Part shown: positions 17,069 through 24,799 of the stretch, one piece after another | Layout of the letters: each line of letters starts with the position of its first letter | Numbering within the stretch: the first letter of the stretch is position 1 | Origin: Fredericiella sp038205395 | GTDB lineage: Bacteria; Chloroflexota; Anaerolineae; Caldilineales; Caldilineaceae | Assembly: GCA_038205395.1 (NCBI GenBank) | Contig: JBBRBX010000007.1 | Location: 11,759 to 75,758 of the forward strand | Reading direction: 5' to 3' | DNA: 64,000 bases | The notes under the pieces: generated by a model | What the model was told of the DNA's origin: nothing | The model's database searches: none | The model's input: the letters and a program-made list of their open reading frames with translations, nothing else | Position numbers and translations under genes: made by a program

Positions 17069-17998
17069 TTATTCTTTGAGAGCACCGGCTGTCAGGCCAG
17101 CAACCATATAGCGCTGCAGGAAAACGTACAGAATAATGATCGGTGTGATCGAAATTACGACGCCCGCCATCAACTGCGTATATTGCGATGAGAACTGGCC
17201 TTGAAACTGCAAAAGCCCCACCGGCACCGTGCGTGACTCATTAGAACTGATCAGCACCAGGGCCATCAGCAATTCATTCCACGTGGAGAGGGCATCGATG
17301 ATAAACAGTGTCGCCAATGCAGGCGCGGAAAGAGGCATCAGAATCCGCCAGAAATTACCCCATTCGGTGGCGCCGTCCAGGCGGGCAGCCTCCAGCAGTT
17401 CAGAGGGCACCGTGCGAAAAAAGCCGCGCATGACGAATATCTGAAAGGGCAGCCCAAACACGACATAGGGCGGGATCAAGGCGGGCAGCCGGCCCTCGAT
17501 CCCCAACTGCTTCATCATCACCAGCAGCGGCGTAAGGGTGACATGCACCGGAATCGCCAGGCCGATCAGAAAAAAGACAAAAATAACCCCGCTAAAACGA
17601 AACTTCATTTTGGCTAGCGGAAAAGCAGCCAGCGAGGCCAACACAATGCCCAGCGGCACCTTGAACAGAATCAGCAGCAGGCTGTTGCGGAAATAGGTGG
17701 AGAAGTTGCCGATATTCCAGGCCCGCTCAAAATTCGCGAAGACAAACTTTTCCGGCCAGGCAAAGACGCCGTTGCTGATCAGGTCATTCATACTGCGCAC
17801 CGAAGTCATGAGAATAAAGAGAAAGGGCACCAACCAGATAAAAGCTATTAACGAGAGCAGGATATACAATACGCCATTAATAAGGCGCTCCTCGCCTTTC
17901 ATACTGGCAGCGCGTTTGGCAGGTTTAGCGGCGGAGTTTGCTCCTGGACCGCCGGCAGGCGCCGTATTTTTTTTAGGTGGTGTGATTGTGCTTTCCAT
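17069..17998 (-). CDS. Carbohydrate ABC transporter permease (MalG/UgpE type)
   Basis: 309 residues. A Pro/Ala-rich N-terminal tail of about 35 residues precedes six hydrophobic segments. The EAA coupling loop reads SELLEAARLDGATEWGNFWRILMPLSAPALATL near 205-237. The C-terminal sequence ends in GLTAGALKE, the usual MalG-type end. It forms the inner-membrane channel with the MalF-like protein at 18026-18952. No ATPase gene is present in this operon, so a shared MsmK/UgpC-type ATPase from elsewhere is probably used. Confidence 0.92.
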   Translation of the reverse strand: MESTITPPKKNTAPAGGPGANSAAKPAKRAASMKGEERLINGVLYILLSLIAFIWLVPFLFILMTSVRSMNDLISNGVFAWPEKFVFANFERAWNIGNFSTYFRNSLLLILFKVPLGIVLASLAAFPLAKMKFRFSGVIFVFFLIGLAIPVHVTLTPLLVMMKQLGIEGRLPALIPPYVVFGLPFQIFVMRGFFRTVPSELLEAARLDGATEWGNFWRILMPLSAPALATLFIIDALSTWNELLMALVLISSNESRTVPVGLLQFQGQFSSQYTQLMAGVVISITPIIILYVFLQRYMVAGLTAGALKE

Positions 17999-18025
17999 CG
18001 CCTTTATGTTCCTCTGCTGGGCTGC

Positions 18026-18952
18026 TCAGTCACGCGACATATGCTGGATATAAGGGATCGCCATGATCAGCGTAATCAGGGCAATCACCCAGGCAATGGC
18101 GGCGCCATAGCCGGCATGGTAGTACTGAAAAGAGTTGAAGTACATCCAGGTGCCGAGTACTTGCGTCGCCCGTCCCGGACCGCCGTAGGTCATGGTGTAG
18201 ATCAGGTCAAAGGTCTTAAAGGAATTGATCACGGCGAGTGAGAAGACAATCACATTGGCTTCACGCAGCCAGGGCAAGGTGATGCGCAGAAAAAGCTGGC
18301 GGCCATTGGCTCCATCCATTTTGGCCGCTTCGTACTGCTCCTGCGGAATGGCTTGCAGAGCGGCCAGGTAGAGCACCATCGGAAAGCCGATGCCGCCCCA
18401 GACAGCCGTCAGAAAAGTGGCCGGTAGCGCAGTCTCAAAGATGGAAAGCCAGCCACGTGCAAACTGGTTCAGACCGATCTGGCGCAAAAAAACGTTAAAA
18501 AAGCCGAACTGCGGGTTGTACATCCACGCCCAGATCATCCCGACGGCGACCAAAGGCAGAACTGCCGGGCCGTAGAAGATAGCGCGCAGCGCTGTACGCC
18601 CGCGCAGCTTACGGTCAAGCGCCACCGCCAGCAACAGGCCGATCACCGTTGGAATCAGCAGCGTACCGACCGTCCACAAGACGTTGTTACGCAGCGCCAC
18701 ACGCGCCGTGTCGTCGGAGAAAAAGAACTGGCGATAGTTTTCCAATCCAATAAAGCGAATGTTGGCGGAAAGGCCATCCCAATCCATAAAGCTGATAATA
18801 AGTGACTGGTACATTGGGTAGACCAGGAAAAAAATGTACCAGATCAAGGCAGGCGCCAAAAACAGATAGGGGATAATGTTCATCTTTGGGCGCCGAGTCC
18901 GGTTGGGCTTGCGCGCTGGCGGTGCAGGTGTGCTGTTCAACGCAGTGGACAT
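18026..18952 (-). CDS. Carbohydrate ABC transporter permease (MalF/UgpA type)
   Basis: 308 residues from the ATG at 18952 (MSTALNS); GGAGA lies about 12 bases upstream, and the longer frame would need a TTG start. A basic N-terminal stretch (RKPNRTRRPK) precedes six membrane segments. The EAA loop is QEQYEAAKMDGANGRQLFLRITLPWLREANVIV near 205-237. It pairs with the MalG-type permease 27 bases downstream. A 30-base perfect palindrome separates it from the binding-protein gene. Confidence 0.92.
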   Translation of the reverse strand: MSTALNSTPAPPARKPNRTRRPKMNIIPYLFLAPALIWYIFFLVYPMYQSLIISFMDWDGLSANIRFIGLENYRQFFFSDDTARVALRNNVLWTVGTLLIPTVIGLLLAVALDRKLRGRTALRAIFYGPAVLPLVAVGMIWAWMYNPQFGFFNVFLRQIGLNQFARGWLSIFETALPATFLTAVWGGIGFPMVLYLAALQAIPQEQYEAAKMDGANGRQLFLRITLPWLREANVIVFSLAVINSFKTFDLIYTMTYGGPGRATQVLGTWMYFNSFQYYHAGYGAAIAWVIALITLIMAIPYIQHMSRD

Positions 18953-18970
18953 AGTATGAAAAGTCTCCAA

Positions 18971-19000
18971 GCACAGGGGCGGACGCGTCCGCCCCTGTGC
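18971..19000 (-). terminator. Perfect 30-base palindrome between binding-protein and permease genes
   Basis: GCACAGGGGCGGACG is followed directly by its reverse complement, so the RNA would fold into a hairpin of up to 13 bp with a minimal loop. It starts 12 bases after the binding-protein stop codon. No U-run follows. It is the counterpart of the stem-loop at 11606-11652 in the other importer operon. Confidence 0.7.
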
Positions 19001-19012
19001 CAGAATGGAAAA

Positions 19013-20374
19013 TTACTGCTGCTTGGCCTGCCACTCTTCGACGCGCTGCTGCATCAGCTTGGCGCCTTCTTCGGGTGTCAGCTTCTTGGCGATGATGGAA
19101 TCCTGGACTTCAAAGAAGCCATCCATCAGTTCCTTGAAGAAGGCCTGGTCGGTGGGCGGATAGGTGGACTCAGCGCCGAGAATGTACTCGCGCCACTTAC
19201 AGCTCAACGGCCACTCGTTGCAATCTGGATTGACGCCAATGGTCGCCGAAGCGGTGAAATCATTGATCATCATCTTCGTCTGCGTATCGGGGCTGGTAAT
19301 GAAGTCGATGAACATGGCGGCTTCATCCGGATGGGCGGCGCCGGCTGGGACCATCCACTGCTCGGGGAAGGTCGAGAAGCGCAGCGGCTCCTGGTCGGTG
19401 GGAGGCAGATAGAAGTCATAGTTGGCCACATCCTGCTCATTGCTCTTGAGCACGCCTTCGTACCAGTCGCCTTCCAACACCAGACCGGCCTCGCCGGCAA
19501 AGAAGGGGAAGCGCGAGTCATCCGGCGAGACCGTCAAGAAGTCCGGCACGACCCAGCCGTTGTCGATCCACTTCTGGAAAGAAGTGTAGGAGTCAATTAC
19601 ACACTGCTGATCCCAACTGGCTTCGAGATTGTTGAGTTGGTCGTGCAATTGGGGGCCGCAGTGGTGCTCAATAAAGTAGTCAAGCACGCGCATGGTGTGC
19701 CAGCCGAACTTGCCGCCCAGGCTGACGCAGTACATATCCTTTTCCTTCATTGCCGCGCACAGATCTTCCTGCTCGGCAAAGGTGGTCGGCACAGTCCAGC
19801 CATTCTTCTCAAAAATGTCCTTGCGATACCAGAACCCCATGCCGCGGGCATGATAGGGAACGCCGTAAATTTTGCCATCCGCTGAAATGCGGTCAATGAC
19901 CCACGGGGCAAATTTATCCGTCCAACCATACTGCTCGTAGTAGGGCGCCAGGTCCATAACCTGCCCAGCATTGATAAAGGGTTTTGAGATCGAGCCGCCC
20001 CACATGAAGAAGAGATCAGGCGGGCTGCCGGAAGCCATCGAGGTCTTGAGCACATCCGGATAGACGGCAGCGCCGCTGCCGGCAGTAGACTCGCTCGACA
20101 CTTTGATATTGGGGTGTTCCGCTTCAAAAGCGTCGACAACCGCCTGCCACTGCTCTTGACCGGTGGCGTCCAAGATATTAGCCCACCGCAGCGTAATCTG
20201 GTCGCCGGAAGGCGCAGCAGCTTGATCGCCGGCCGGCGCAGCAGTGGCACCTTCGCTGCTGGCAGCCGGTGCAGCAGGGGCCGCCGATGGCGGTGTGGCC
20301 ACACAGGCGCTGAGCAGCATAGAGAAGATCATCAAAAGCCCAAGGATCTTGAGCATATTCCTTCGGTTTTGCAT
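19013..20374 (-). CDS. Extracellular solute-binding lipoprotein (MalE/family 1 type)
   Basis: 453 residues from the ATG at 20374, with TGAGG 5 bases upstream. The signal peptide ends in lipobox LLSAC (Cys24), followed by an Ala/Pro/Gly-rich linker of about 40 residues. The mature part has ITLRWANILDATGQEQWQ, VVDAFEAEHPNIKVS, DLFFMWGGSISKPFI and PAGAAHPDEAAMFIDF, all typical of family-1 sugar-binding proteins for oligosaccharides. It is the first gene of operon A and the first product of the promoter at 20683-20710. It probably binds a glycoside later cut by the hydrolase at the end of the operon. Confidence 0.92.
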   Translation of the reverse strand: MQNRRNMLKILGLLMIFSMLLSACVATPPSAAPAAPAASSEGATAAPAGDQAAAPSGDQITLRWANILDATGQEQWQAVVDAFEAEHPNIKVSSESTAGSGAAVYPDVLKTSMASGSPPDLFFMWGGSISKPFINAGQVMDLAPYYEQYGWTDKFAPWVIDRISADGKIYGVPYHARGMGFWYRKDIFEKNGWTVPTTFAEQEDLCAAMKEKDMYCVSLGGKFGWHTMRVLDYFIEHHCGPQLHDQLNNLEASWDQQCVIDSYTSFQKWIDNGWVVPDFLTVSPDDSRFPFFAGEAGLVLEGDWYEGVLKSNEQDVANYDFYLPPTDQEPLRFSTFPEQWMVPAGAAHPDEAAMFIDFITSPDTQTKMMINDFTASATIGVNPDCNEWPLSCKWREYILGAESTYPPTDQAFFKELMDGFFEVQDSIIAKKLTPEEGAKLMQQRVEEWQAKQQ

Positions 20375-20418
20375 ATTTGCCTCACTTACATCGTTCAAGA
20401 TTGGAGAACCGAAAAGCA

Positions 20419-20446
20419 ACTGTGCATATCCTACTGTGCATATCCT
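20419..20446. repeat. Exact tandem 14-bp repeat in operon A leader
   Basis: ACTGTGCATATCCT is present twice with no spacer (20419-20432 and 20433-20446), 45-72 bases upstream of the binding-protein ATG and inside the predicted transcript leader. On the transcript it reads AGGATATGCACAGT twice. It may be a simple duplication or a pair of protein or RNA-binding sites. Confidence 0.6.
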
Positions 20447-20682
20447 GATAACTGACTGGTACGTTGGCTGGATTCTTGGGCGCCCTCCTTTCTAGATAGA
20501 TACAGATCAAACGGTGTTTATAACAAGAAGCCGACTGCCCAAGAAACGAGCAGTTATCTGTCAGCCCAGCCGCATAGGGCTGAAGGCGGAGCAGCAAATA
20601 AGGAGCCAGGTGACGTACCCACGTGACACTACTAGCGGGGTCGGAATAAATATTCTACTGTTTATAAAAATAGCTCAGAACC
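20447..20682. other. Long 5' leader of operon A, no gene
   Basis: Between the regulator stop (20811) and the binding-protein start (20374) there is no credible gene. The predicted start site near 20676 makes a leader of about 300 bases. It contains a 7-bp hairpin TCAGCCC/GGGCTGA (20561-20567 and 20577-20583) and the tandem repeat. I see no known riboswitch consensus in it, although the length leaves room for one. Confidence 0.5.
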
Positions 20683-20710
20683 ATCATACTATGCCGTGCA
20701 AATCTGTCAA
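20683..20710 (-). promoter_or_regulatory. Sigma-70 promoter of operon A
   Basis: Minus-strand TTGACA (20705-20710) and TATGAT (20683-20688) with a 16-base spacer. It drives the binding protein, two permeases and the hydrolase. Confidence 0.7.
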
Positions 20711-20716
20711 GACAAT

Positions 20717-20728
20717 ATGAATATTCAT
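20717..20728. promoter_or_regulatory. Perfect 12-bp palindrome upstream of operon A promoter
   Basis: ATGAATATTCAT is centred about 15 bases upstream of the -35 box. Its half-site ATGAA resembles the ATGAAC half-sites at the other two promoters of the island. It is a candidate regulator site; the evidence is symmetry and position only. Confidence 0.4.
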
Positions 20729-20810
20729 GCAGCGAGTCAGACAAAGAGATTAGACCTCATACCTACACTGCGGAATCGTTGGGAAGCATTTCGCGATTCC
20801 TCTTCACTGC

Positions 20811-21818
20811 CTACACTGGGTTCGTCTGCCACGCGTCTGCCTTTTCTTCCCGTTTTCGTGCTGCTTTGACAGTCGGTATGGGGGTTGGACTTTGCAGCAA
20901 CTGCTCAGCGGTGATCTCGTCCGTAATCAACACATCGACTAGCTGCCCGCGCAGCGCACCGCGAATTACCTCAAATTTGCCGGCGCCGCCCGAGACGCCA
21001 ATCACGCGCGGGATGCGCTGGATCTGCGCTAGATCCAACCCGATGATGCGCTCGTTGATAGAGTGTTGAACGGGAGCGCCGTTGCCGTCAAAAAAGCGCA
21101 GCGCAATGTCGCCAACTGCACCCAAATTCAGCAGTTCCTGAAATTCTTGGTCAGTTAAAATGGTCGATTGGCGCAGCACTGTGCCTCGGTCGGGTGCGCC
21201 GATGCCGACAATCGCCAGATCGGCGTGCTCGGCTAAAGTCAATGTTTCGGCAATGTTGGCATCCTGCAGCAGCGCGTCGCGCACCAACTGGCTGCCGACA
21301 ATCCCAGGCGAAGGCAGCAGACGCGCCTTGGCGCCCAACGTCTGTGCCATCCGCAGGGTCAGATCGGCGCCATACGTTTCCGATTCAACGCGCCCCAGCC
21401 CACCTAGCATTTGCACCACGCGCAGGTCAGGAAAGTTTTGCGGCGCCAACGCGTCAATTACCGCCAGCAGTGTTGTACCCCAACTGATGTCGAGCACGCG
21501 CTGATCATTGAGACAGCGTGCCAAGTAAGCAGCCGCCGCCTCCCCCAGCAGCAACAATGTATCGGCGGCACTGCGGGTTGGGCCGACAATCACCACCTCA
21601 TCCAACCCATACGCCTTTTCCAGCGCACGCTCCCGGTCGCCATAGGAGCCAGGCGGCTGCGTAATGCTGATCTGCACCACGCGCGACTGGCGGGCCTGCT
21701 GCAACAGGCGCGAGACTTTGATGCGGGAGAGGCCAAAGCGCTTGCCGATCTGGTCCTGGGTCAGGCCATCCTCATAGTAAGCGGTGGCTATCTTGTACAA
21801 CAGCGTTGCGTCAGTCAT
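20811..21818 (-). CDS. SorC/DeoR-type sugar-responsive transcriptional regulator
   Basis: 335 residues. The N-terminal helix-turn-helix spans roughly residues 10-50 (YYEDGLTQDQIGKRFG, SRIKVSRLLQQARQS). The rest matches the SorC sugar-phosphate-binding domain: LDEVVIVGPTRSAADTLLLLGEAAA, LDISWGTTLLAVIDAL, LRVVQMLGGLGR, and a C-terminal RVIGVSGGAGKFEVIRGALRGQLVDVLITDE motif that includes the phosphate-binding part. Such proteins are tetramers released from or activated on DNA by a phosphorylated sugar intermediate. It lies immediately upstream of operon A in the same orientation and has its own promoter with an operator-like element, so it probably controls both operons and itself. Confidence 0.88.
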   Translation of the reverse strand: MTDATLLYKIATAYYEDGLTQDQIGKRFGLSRIKVSRLLQQARQSRVVQISITQPPGSYGDRERALEKAYGLDEVVIVGPTRSAADTLLLLGEAAAAYLARCLNDQRVLDISWGTTLLAVIDALAPQNFPDLRVVQMLGGLGRVESETYGADLTLRMAQTLGAKARLLPSPGIVGSQLVRDALLQDANIAETLTLAEHADLAIVGIGAPDRGTVLRQSTILTDQEFQELLNLGAVGDIALRFFDGNGAPVQHSINERIIGLDLAQIQRIPRVIGVSGGAGKFEVIRGALRGQLVDVLITDEITAEQLLQSPTPIPTVKAARKREEKADAWQTNPV

Positions 21819-21864
21819 AGCAGCCGGCGAATTTCACAATGAGCAACGGGAAGCGACAATGAAG

Positions 21865-21877
21865 GTTCAAATGAACA
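21865..21877 (-). promoter_or_regulatory. Operator-like GTTCAAATGAACA before regulator gene
   Basis: GTTCA and TGAAC flank two bases, and a further TGAAC lies at 21890-21894. The element is in the leader just after the predicted start site, the same place as the operator of operon B, with which it shares 11 of 13 bases. It suggests autoregulation. Confidence 0.55.
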
Positions 21878-21900
21878 TGCACGCTCAGATGAACGAGATC

Positions 21901-21929
21901 ACTATAGCACAGGTGAGGAAAGGCGTCAA
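21901..21929 (-). promoter_or_regulatory. Sigma-70 promoter of the SorC-type regulator
   Basis: Minus-strand TTGACG (21924-21929), 17-base spacer, TATAGT (21901-21906). Predicted start near 21894, leader of about 75 bases to the ATG at 21818. Confidence 0.65.
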
Positions 21930-21963
21930 GGAGCAAAAAAACAGCAAAAGAGCAGGGGGAAAC

Positions 21964-22033
21964 CACTTCCGGGAAGTGACCGAGCAACCGTTCGCCGGCG
22001 CCGAACGTCTCACCTCAACCACTTCCCGGAAGT
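21964..22033. terminator. Paired CACTTCC-GGAAGTG palindromes with inner hairpin
   Basis: CACTTCC-G-GGAAGTG (21964-21978) and CACTTCC-C-GGAAGT (22020-22033) flank an inner CGTTCG/CGAACG hairpin (21989-21994 and 22002-22007). The block lies just after the stop of the minus-strand protease gene and before the regulator promoter, so it may act as its terminator. The palindrome is the same GGAAGTG word found in the stem-loops at 513 and 45472. Confidence 0.5.
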
Positions 22034-22052
22034 CTAAACGTATGCAACTTCT

Positions 22053-23417
22053 CTATGGAAACTGCTCCTTCAGCCAGCTTATCAGTGTCAATACCCACGG
22101 GGTGATGCGCCGCACATGGTTGGGATAGGCGTCATCTTCGCTGCATTGCAAGCACTCATGCCAGCTCACCACTGCGGTGACAACCGGCACATTTTTGCCT
22201 TTGCTGGGGCTGTACCGATAGTGATATACCGGGCTGCCGCTGTGGCCGCGACTGAGGTCACAGCCAATTGTATACTCACGGTTCCAGCCGTTAGACCCCG
22301 GATTGTGGTAATAGCCGATCTTGCACTCTTGGGTGTCGCCATAAAGCCGGGCAATCTGGCAATTCTGCGGACGTTCGGAGTAGCTGCTATCGCAACTGGG
22401 ATAGCCACGATTTAGGTGGTAGCGCGTGTTTAGGTCGCTGGCTGGATAAGCGCCATACCCCATCCAGCCAGTTTGATCGCCCAAGCGGTCGAGCATCAGC
22501 ACCAGACCAATGTCCCACTGATACTTGTTCTCATCGTCAGGCGTGTTCGGGTCCAGCCACGGATCAGGCACAATATACCAAGCATCCGCGCCAGGCGGCG
22601 GATTCGGCGTCATCTGCGACACTCCATAGGGTTCAACATTTACGCCGTTGCGCGCCGGAGTCAGCTTGCGCGCCTTCCAATTGGACGTGCCGAAATTTAC
22701 CAGGCAATGGGCCGCCGTAATTAGATGGCGCGGCCCAATCAGGGTCATTGTGCAGCGCGACTGTTCGCCATCCGGCCACGAGCTGGACTGCGTGAGAGTG
22801 CGCCACGGCCAGAGTGTAGTCGGCGTACGGATAATGCGCGTATCGTCCCCGCCGCTCCAGCCGGCCGGCGCCACAACAGGACCAGCGCCCTGAAGCGTAT
22901 GTGTGACGGAAAGTGCGTTGCTCTCTTGCGCTAAGATGGCGGGCAAATACAGCGGCGGCCCGCCCTCAATCGCGCCGGCATCAAGCGGCCCGCCTGCTTC
23001 CGTACGTCCGTCTGCGGCATGGCACTCATAGATAGCTCGCAGCATCCGTTCAGACATTGTAACTCGCCATTCAAACTGCGTACGCGTATTGAAGATACGC
23101 ACCGGCATGGCATCCAGCCGCACACTTTCTATCGGCTTTTCCTCCGGTGCAGCCGGGCCGGCGAGGGCAGGGCCGCGGCCCATGATCTCATCGTCGTCGG
23201 TCATCGCGGCTGAATCGACAAACACTACGGTCAGATCAGGGTTAATCACGACTGGTGCTGATGGCGGCGTCGATGATGCAATTACCGCCGCCAGCGCCAT
23301 CAGGTCATAGGGGTCGCCGGGCAGACAAGGATCAGGCGAAGAGGGTTGTGCTTGCACAGTCGCACCGAACAAGCACAGCGCCAACAGTGCACCCACGATT
23401 GAAGCCAAATAACGCAT
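22053..23417 (-). CDS. Secreted trypsin/V8-like serine protease
   Basis: 454 residues with AAGGAGG 7 bases before the ATG. The signal peptide is MRYLASIVGALLALCLFGATVQA. A pro-region of about 180 residues includes the segment PPLYLPAILAQE. The chymotrypsin-fold domain has His237 in LITAAHCLV, Asp302 in YQWDIGLV and Ser393 in GHSGSPVY. The GHSGS motif and the Arg/Pro-rich start of the mature domain resemble glutamyl endopeptidases and other S1B proteases. It is exported and probably matures by cleavage near residue 190. It stands alone as a transcription unit. The protease cluster at 25372-33056 is a possible functional partner but is separated from it by two unrelated genes. Confidence 0.85.
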   Translation of the reverse strand: MRYLASIVGALLALCLFGATVQAQPSSPDPCLPGDPYDLMALAAVIASSTPPSAPVVINPDLTVVFVDSAAMTDDDEIMGRGPALAGPAAPEEKPIESVRLDAMPVRIFNTRTQFEWRVTMSERMLRAIYECHAADGRTEAGGPLDAGAIEGGPPLYLPAILAQESNALSVTHTLQGAGPVVAPAGWSGGDDTRIIRTPTTLWPWRTLTQSSSWPDGEQSRCTMTLIGPRHLITAAHCLVNFGTSNWKARKLTPARNGVNVEPYGVSQMTPNPPPGADAWYIVPDPWLDPNTPDDENKYQWDIGLVLMLDRLGDQTGWMGYGAYPASDLNTRYHLNRGYPSCDSSYSERPQNCQIARLYGDTQECKIGYYHNPGSNGWNREYTIGCDLSRGHSGSPVYHYRYSPSKGKNVPVVTAVVSWHECLQCSEDDAYPNHVRRITPWVLTLISWLKEQFP

Positions 23418-23818
23418 AGTTGCTCCTCCTTGAACGGACAGCGGGGGACCAAGAGAGTGCGCCGCCTTTACGACGCAAAAAGGGGGGCAGAAGGCAAAGA
23501 ATAACTGCTGCGTTGGGAAAAAGGGGGCAAGTCGTTGTGAACCAGCAACTTGTACAGCAGTATAGCATGGATCGCCCCACTGTACCAGGCCCTTTTAAGA
23601 GATTTAGGGGATGGCAGGCGTCGCAAGAATCCAGTGAACACACCATCGTGCATCCTTGTCAGCCCTATCAGGCCGCCAAGGCGAGCAAGGTGTTTTGCCG
23701 GGCATCGGCATCCGCACGTGGCGTGTAGCGGGATAGTTGAGGAAATGAATTGCCAGGCTTGTACAGATAAAAGCTAGACGATAGATAACGCTAGGCCAGC
23801 CAGACAAAGGTACTGTAA
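23418..23818. other. 400-base intergenic stretch, no credible gene
   Basis: No frame here has a start, ribosome site and coding character together. The part next to 23417 is the leader of the protease gene and contains G-rich runs (23484-23490, 23519-23530). The rest shows no repeat, tRNA or obvious terminator for the ABC ATPase gene that ends at 23819. Confidence 0.5.
23559..23587 (-). promoter_or_regulatory. Candidate promoter of secreted protease gene
   Basis: Minus-strand TATACT (23559-23564) with TGGTAC 17 bases upstream (23582-23587). The -10 box is good and the -35 is weak. The leader would be about 140 bases. Confidence 0.4.
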
Positions 23819-24799
23819 TTACACCTCATCTCGCAAGGCATATCCGGTCATTGCCAAAAAGACATCGCCTAAGCTAGGCTTGTTGGTGCTGACACGCTGC
23901 ACATGCACGCCGCTCGCTGCAGCCAGGCCGATAACGGGAGCCAGCCGCTGCTCACCTTGATCCACGCCCACCTGCAGCCGATAGCTGTCGCCTGTGGTGT
24001 GCAGCGTGACCTGCGAAACATAGTTTTCCTGCTCCAACCGCGCCGGAAGCCCATTGACGGCTCCCAATCCTTCCAGAGTGATGACATCCGCCCCCATGCG
24101 CTGCACGAGCACCGCCGGCGGCCCCTCGGCCACCAGACGACCATAATCAATGATGCCGACGCGGTCGGCTAACTCTTCCGCCTCGTCCATGTAATGGGTG
24201 GTCAACAGCAGCGTCATCCCCTGCTCATCGCGCAGACGGCGAATATACCGCCAGATGCCTACCCGATTCTGCGGGTCCAGTCCCTGCGTCGGTTCGTCCA
24301 GAAAAAGCACTTGGGGCGAGGTCATCAGCCCGCGCGCCAATTCCAGCCGCCGCTTCATGCCGCCCGAATAGCTTTCCGCCTTGCGATCCAACACATCCGC
24401 CAACTCTACCAGCGCGGCCAACTCGTCAATACGCTGCCGCCGTGCGGCCGCATCTTGGCCATACAGGCGGCCATGAAAATCGAGTGTCTGCCGTCCAGTC
24501 AGTTCCCCATCGACCACGACCTCCTGAAAGGTGACGCCAATGCGGCGGCGCACATCAGCAGCCTGTGCCACAACATCATAGCCCGCCACCTGCGCCGTGC
24601 CGCGCGTGGGCGCCAGCAGCGTAGTCAGAATCGAGAGCAGCGTAGTTTTGCCCGCCCCGTTGGGGCCAAGCAGTGCATAGATTTCGCCCGGCTGCACAGC
24701 CATACTGACGCCGCGCAACGCATGCACAATCTCGCCGCCGGTTGTGTACTCTTTTTCCAAATCATGCGTTGCTACTGCGTCCATAATCGTCTTATCCAT
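23819..24799 (-). CDS. ABC transporter ATP-binding protein, DrrA type
   Basis: 326 residues from the ATG at 24799; an ATG at 24784 is the alternative, and neither has a strong ribosome site. The nucleotide-binding domain has LLGPNGAGKTTLLSIL, the Q-loop region VTFQEVVVD, signature YSGGMKRRLELARGL, Walker B VLFLDEPTQGLD and the H-loop LLTTHYMDEAEEL. The C-terminal about 90 residues form the DUF4162-like tail seen in DrrA proteins. This class exports drugs, lipids or polysaccharides with an ABC-2 permease, normally encoded next door. No permease gene is present on either side. The gene overlaps the small membrane-protein gene by 8 bases, so that protein could be its partner, but it does not resemble an ABC-2 permease. 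Confidence 0.87.
   Translation of the reverse strand: MDKTIMDAVATHDLEKEYTTGGEIVHALRGVSMAVQPGEIYALLGPNGAGKTTLLSILTTLLAPTRGTAQVAGYDVVAQAADVRRRIGVTFQEVVVDGELTGRQTLDFHGRLYGQDAAARRQRIDELAALVELADVLDRKAESYSGGMKRRLELARGLMTSPQVLFLDEPTQGLDPQNRVGIWRYIRRLRDEQGMTLLLTTHYMDEAEELADRVGIIDYGRLVAEGPPAVLVQRMGADVITLEGLGAVNGLPARLEQENYVSQVTLHTTGDSYRLQVGVDQGEQRLAPVIGLAAASGVHVQRVSTNKPSLGDVFLAMTGYALRDEV

Noticed and set aside
21964..22033. Palindromes as ends of a mobile element
   Set aside because: There is no gene between them and no target duplication. The same word occurs in other gene-end hairpins, which favours a terminator.
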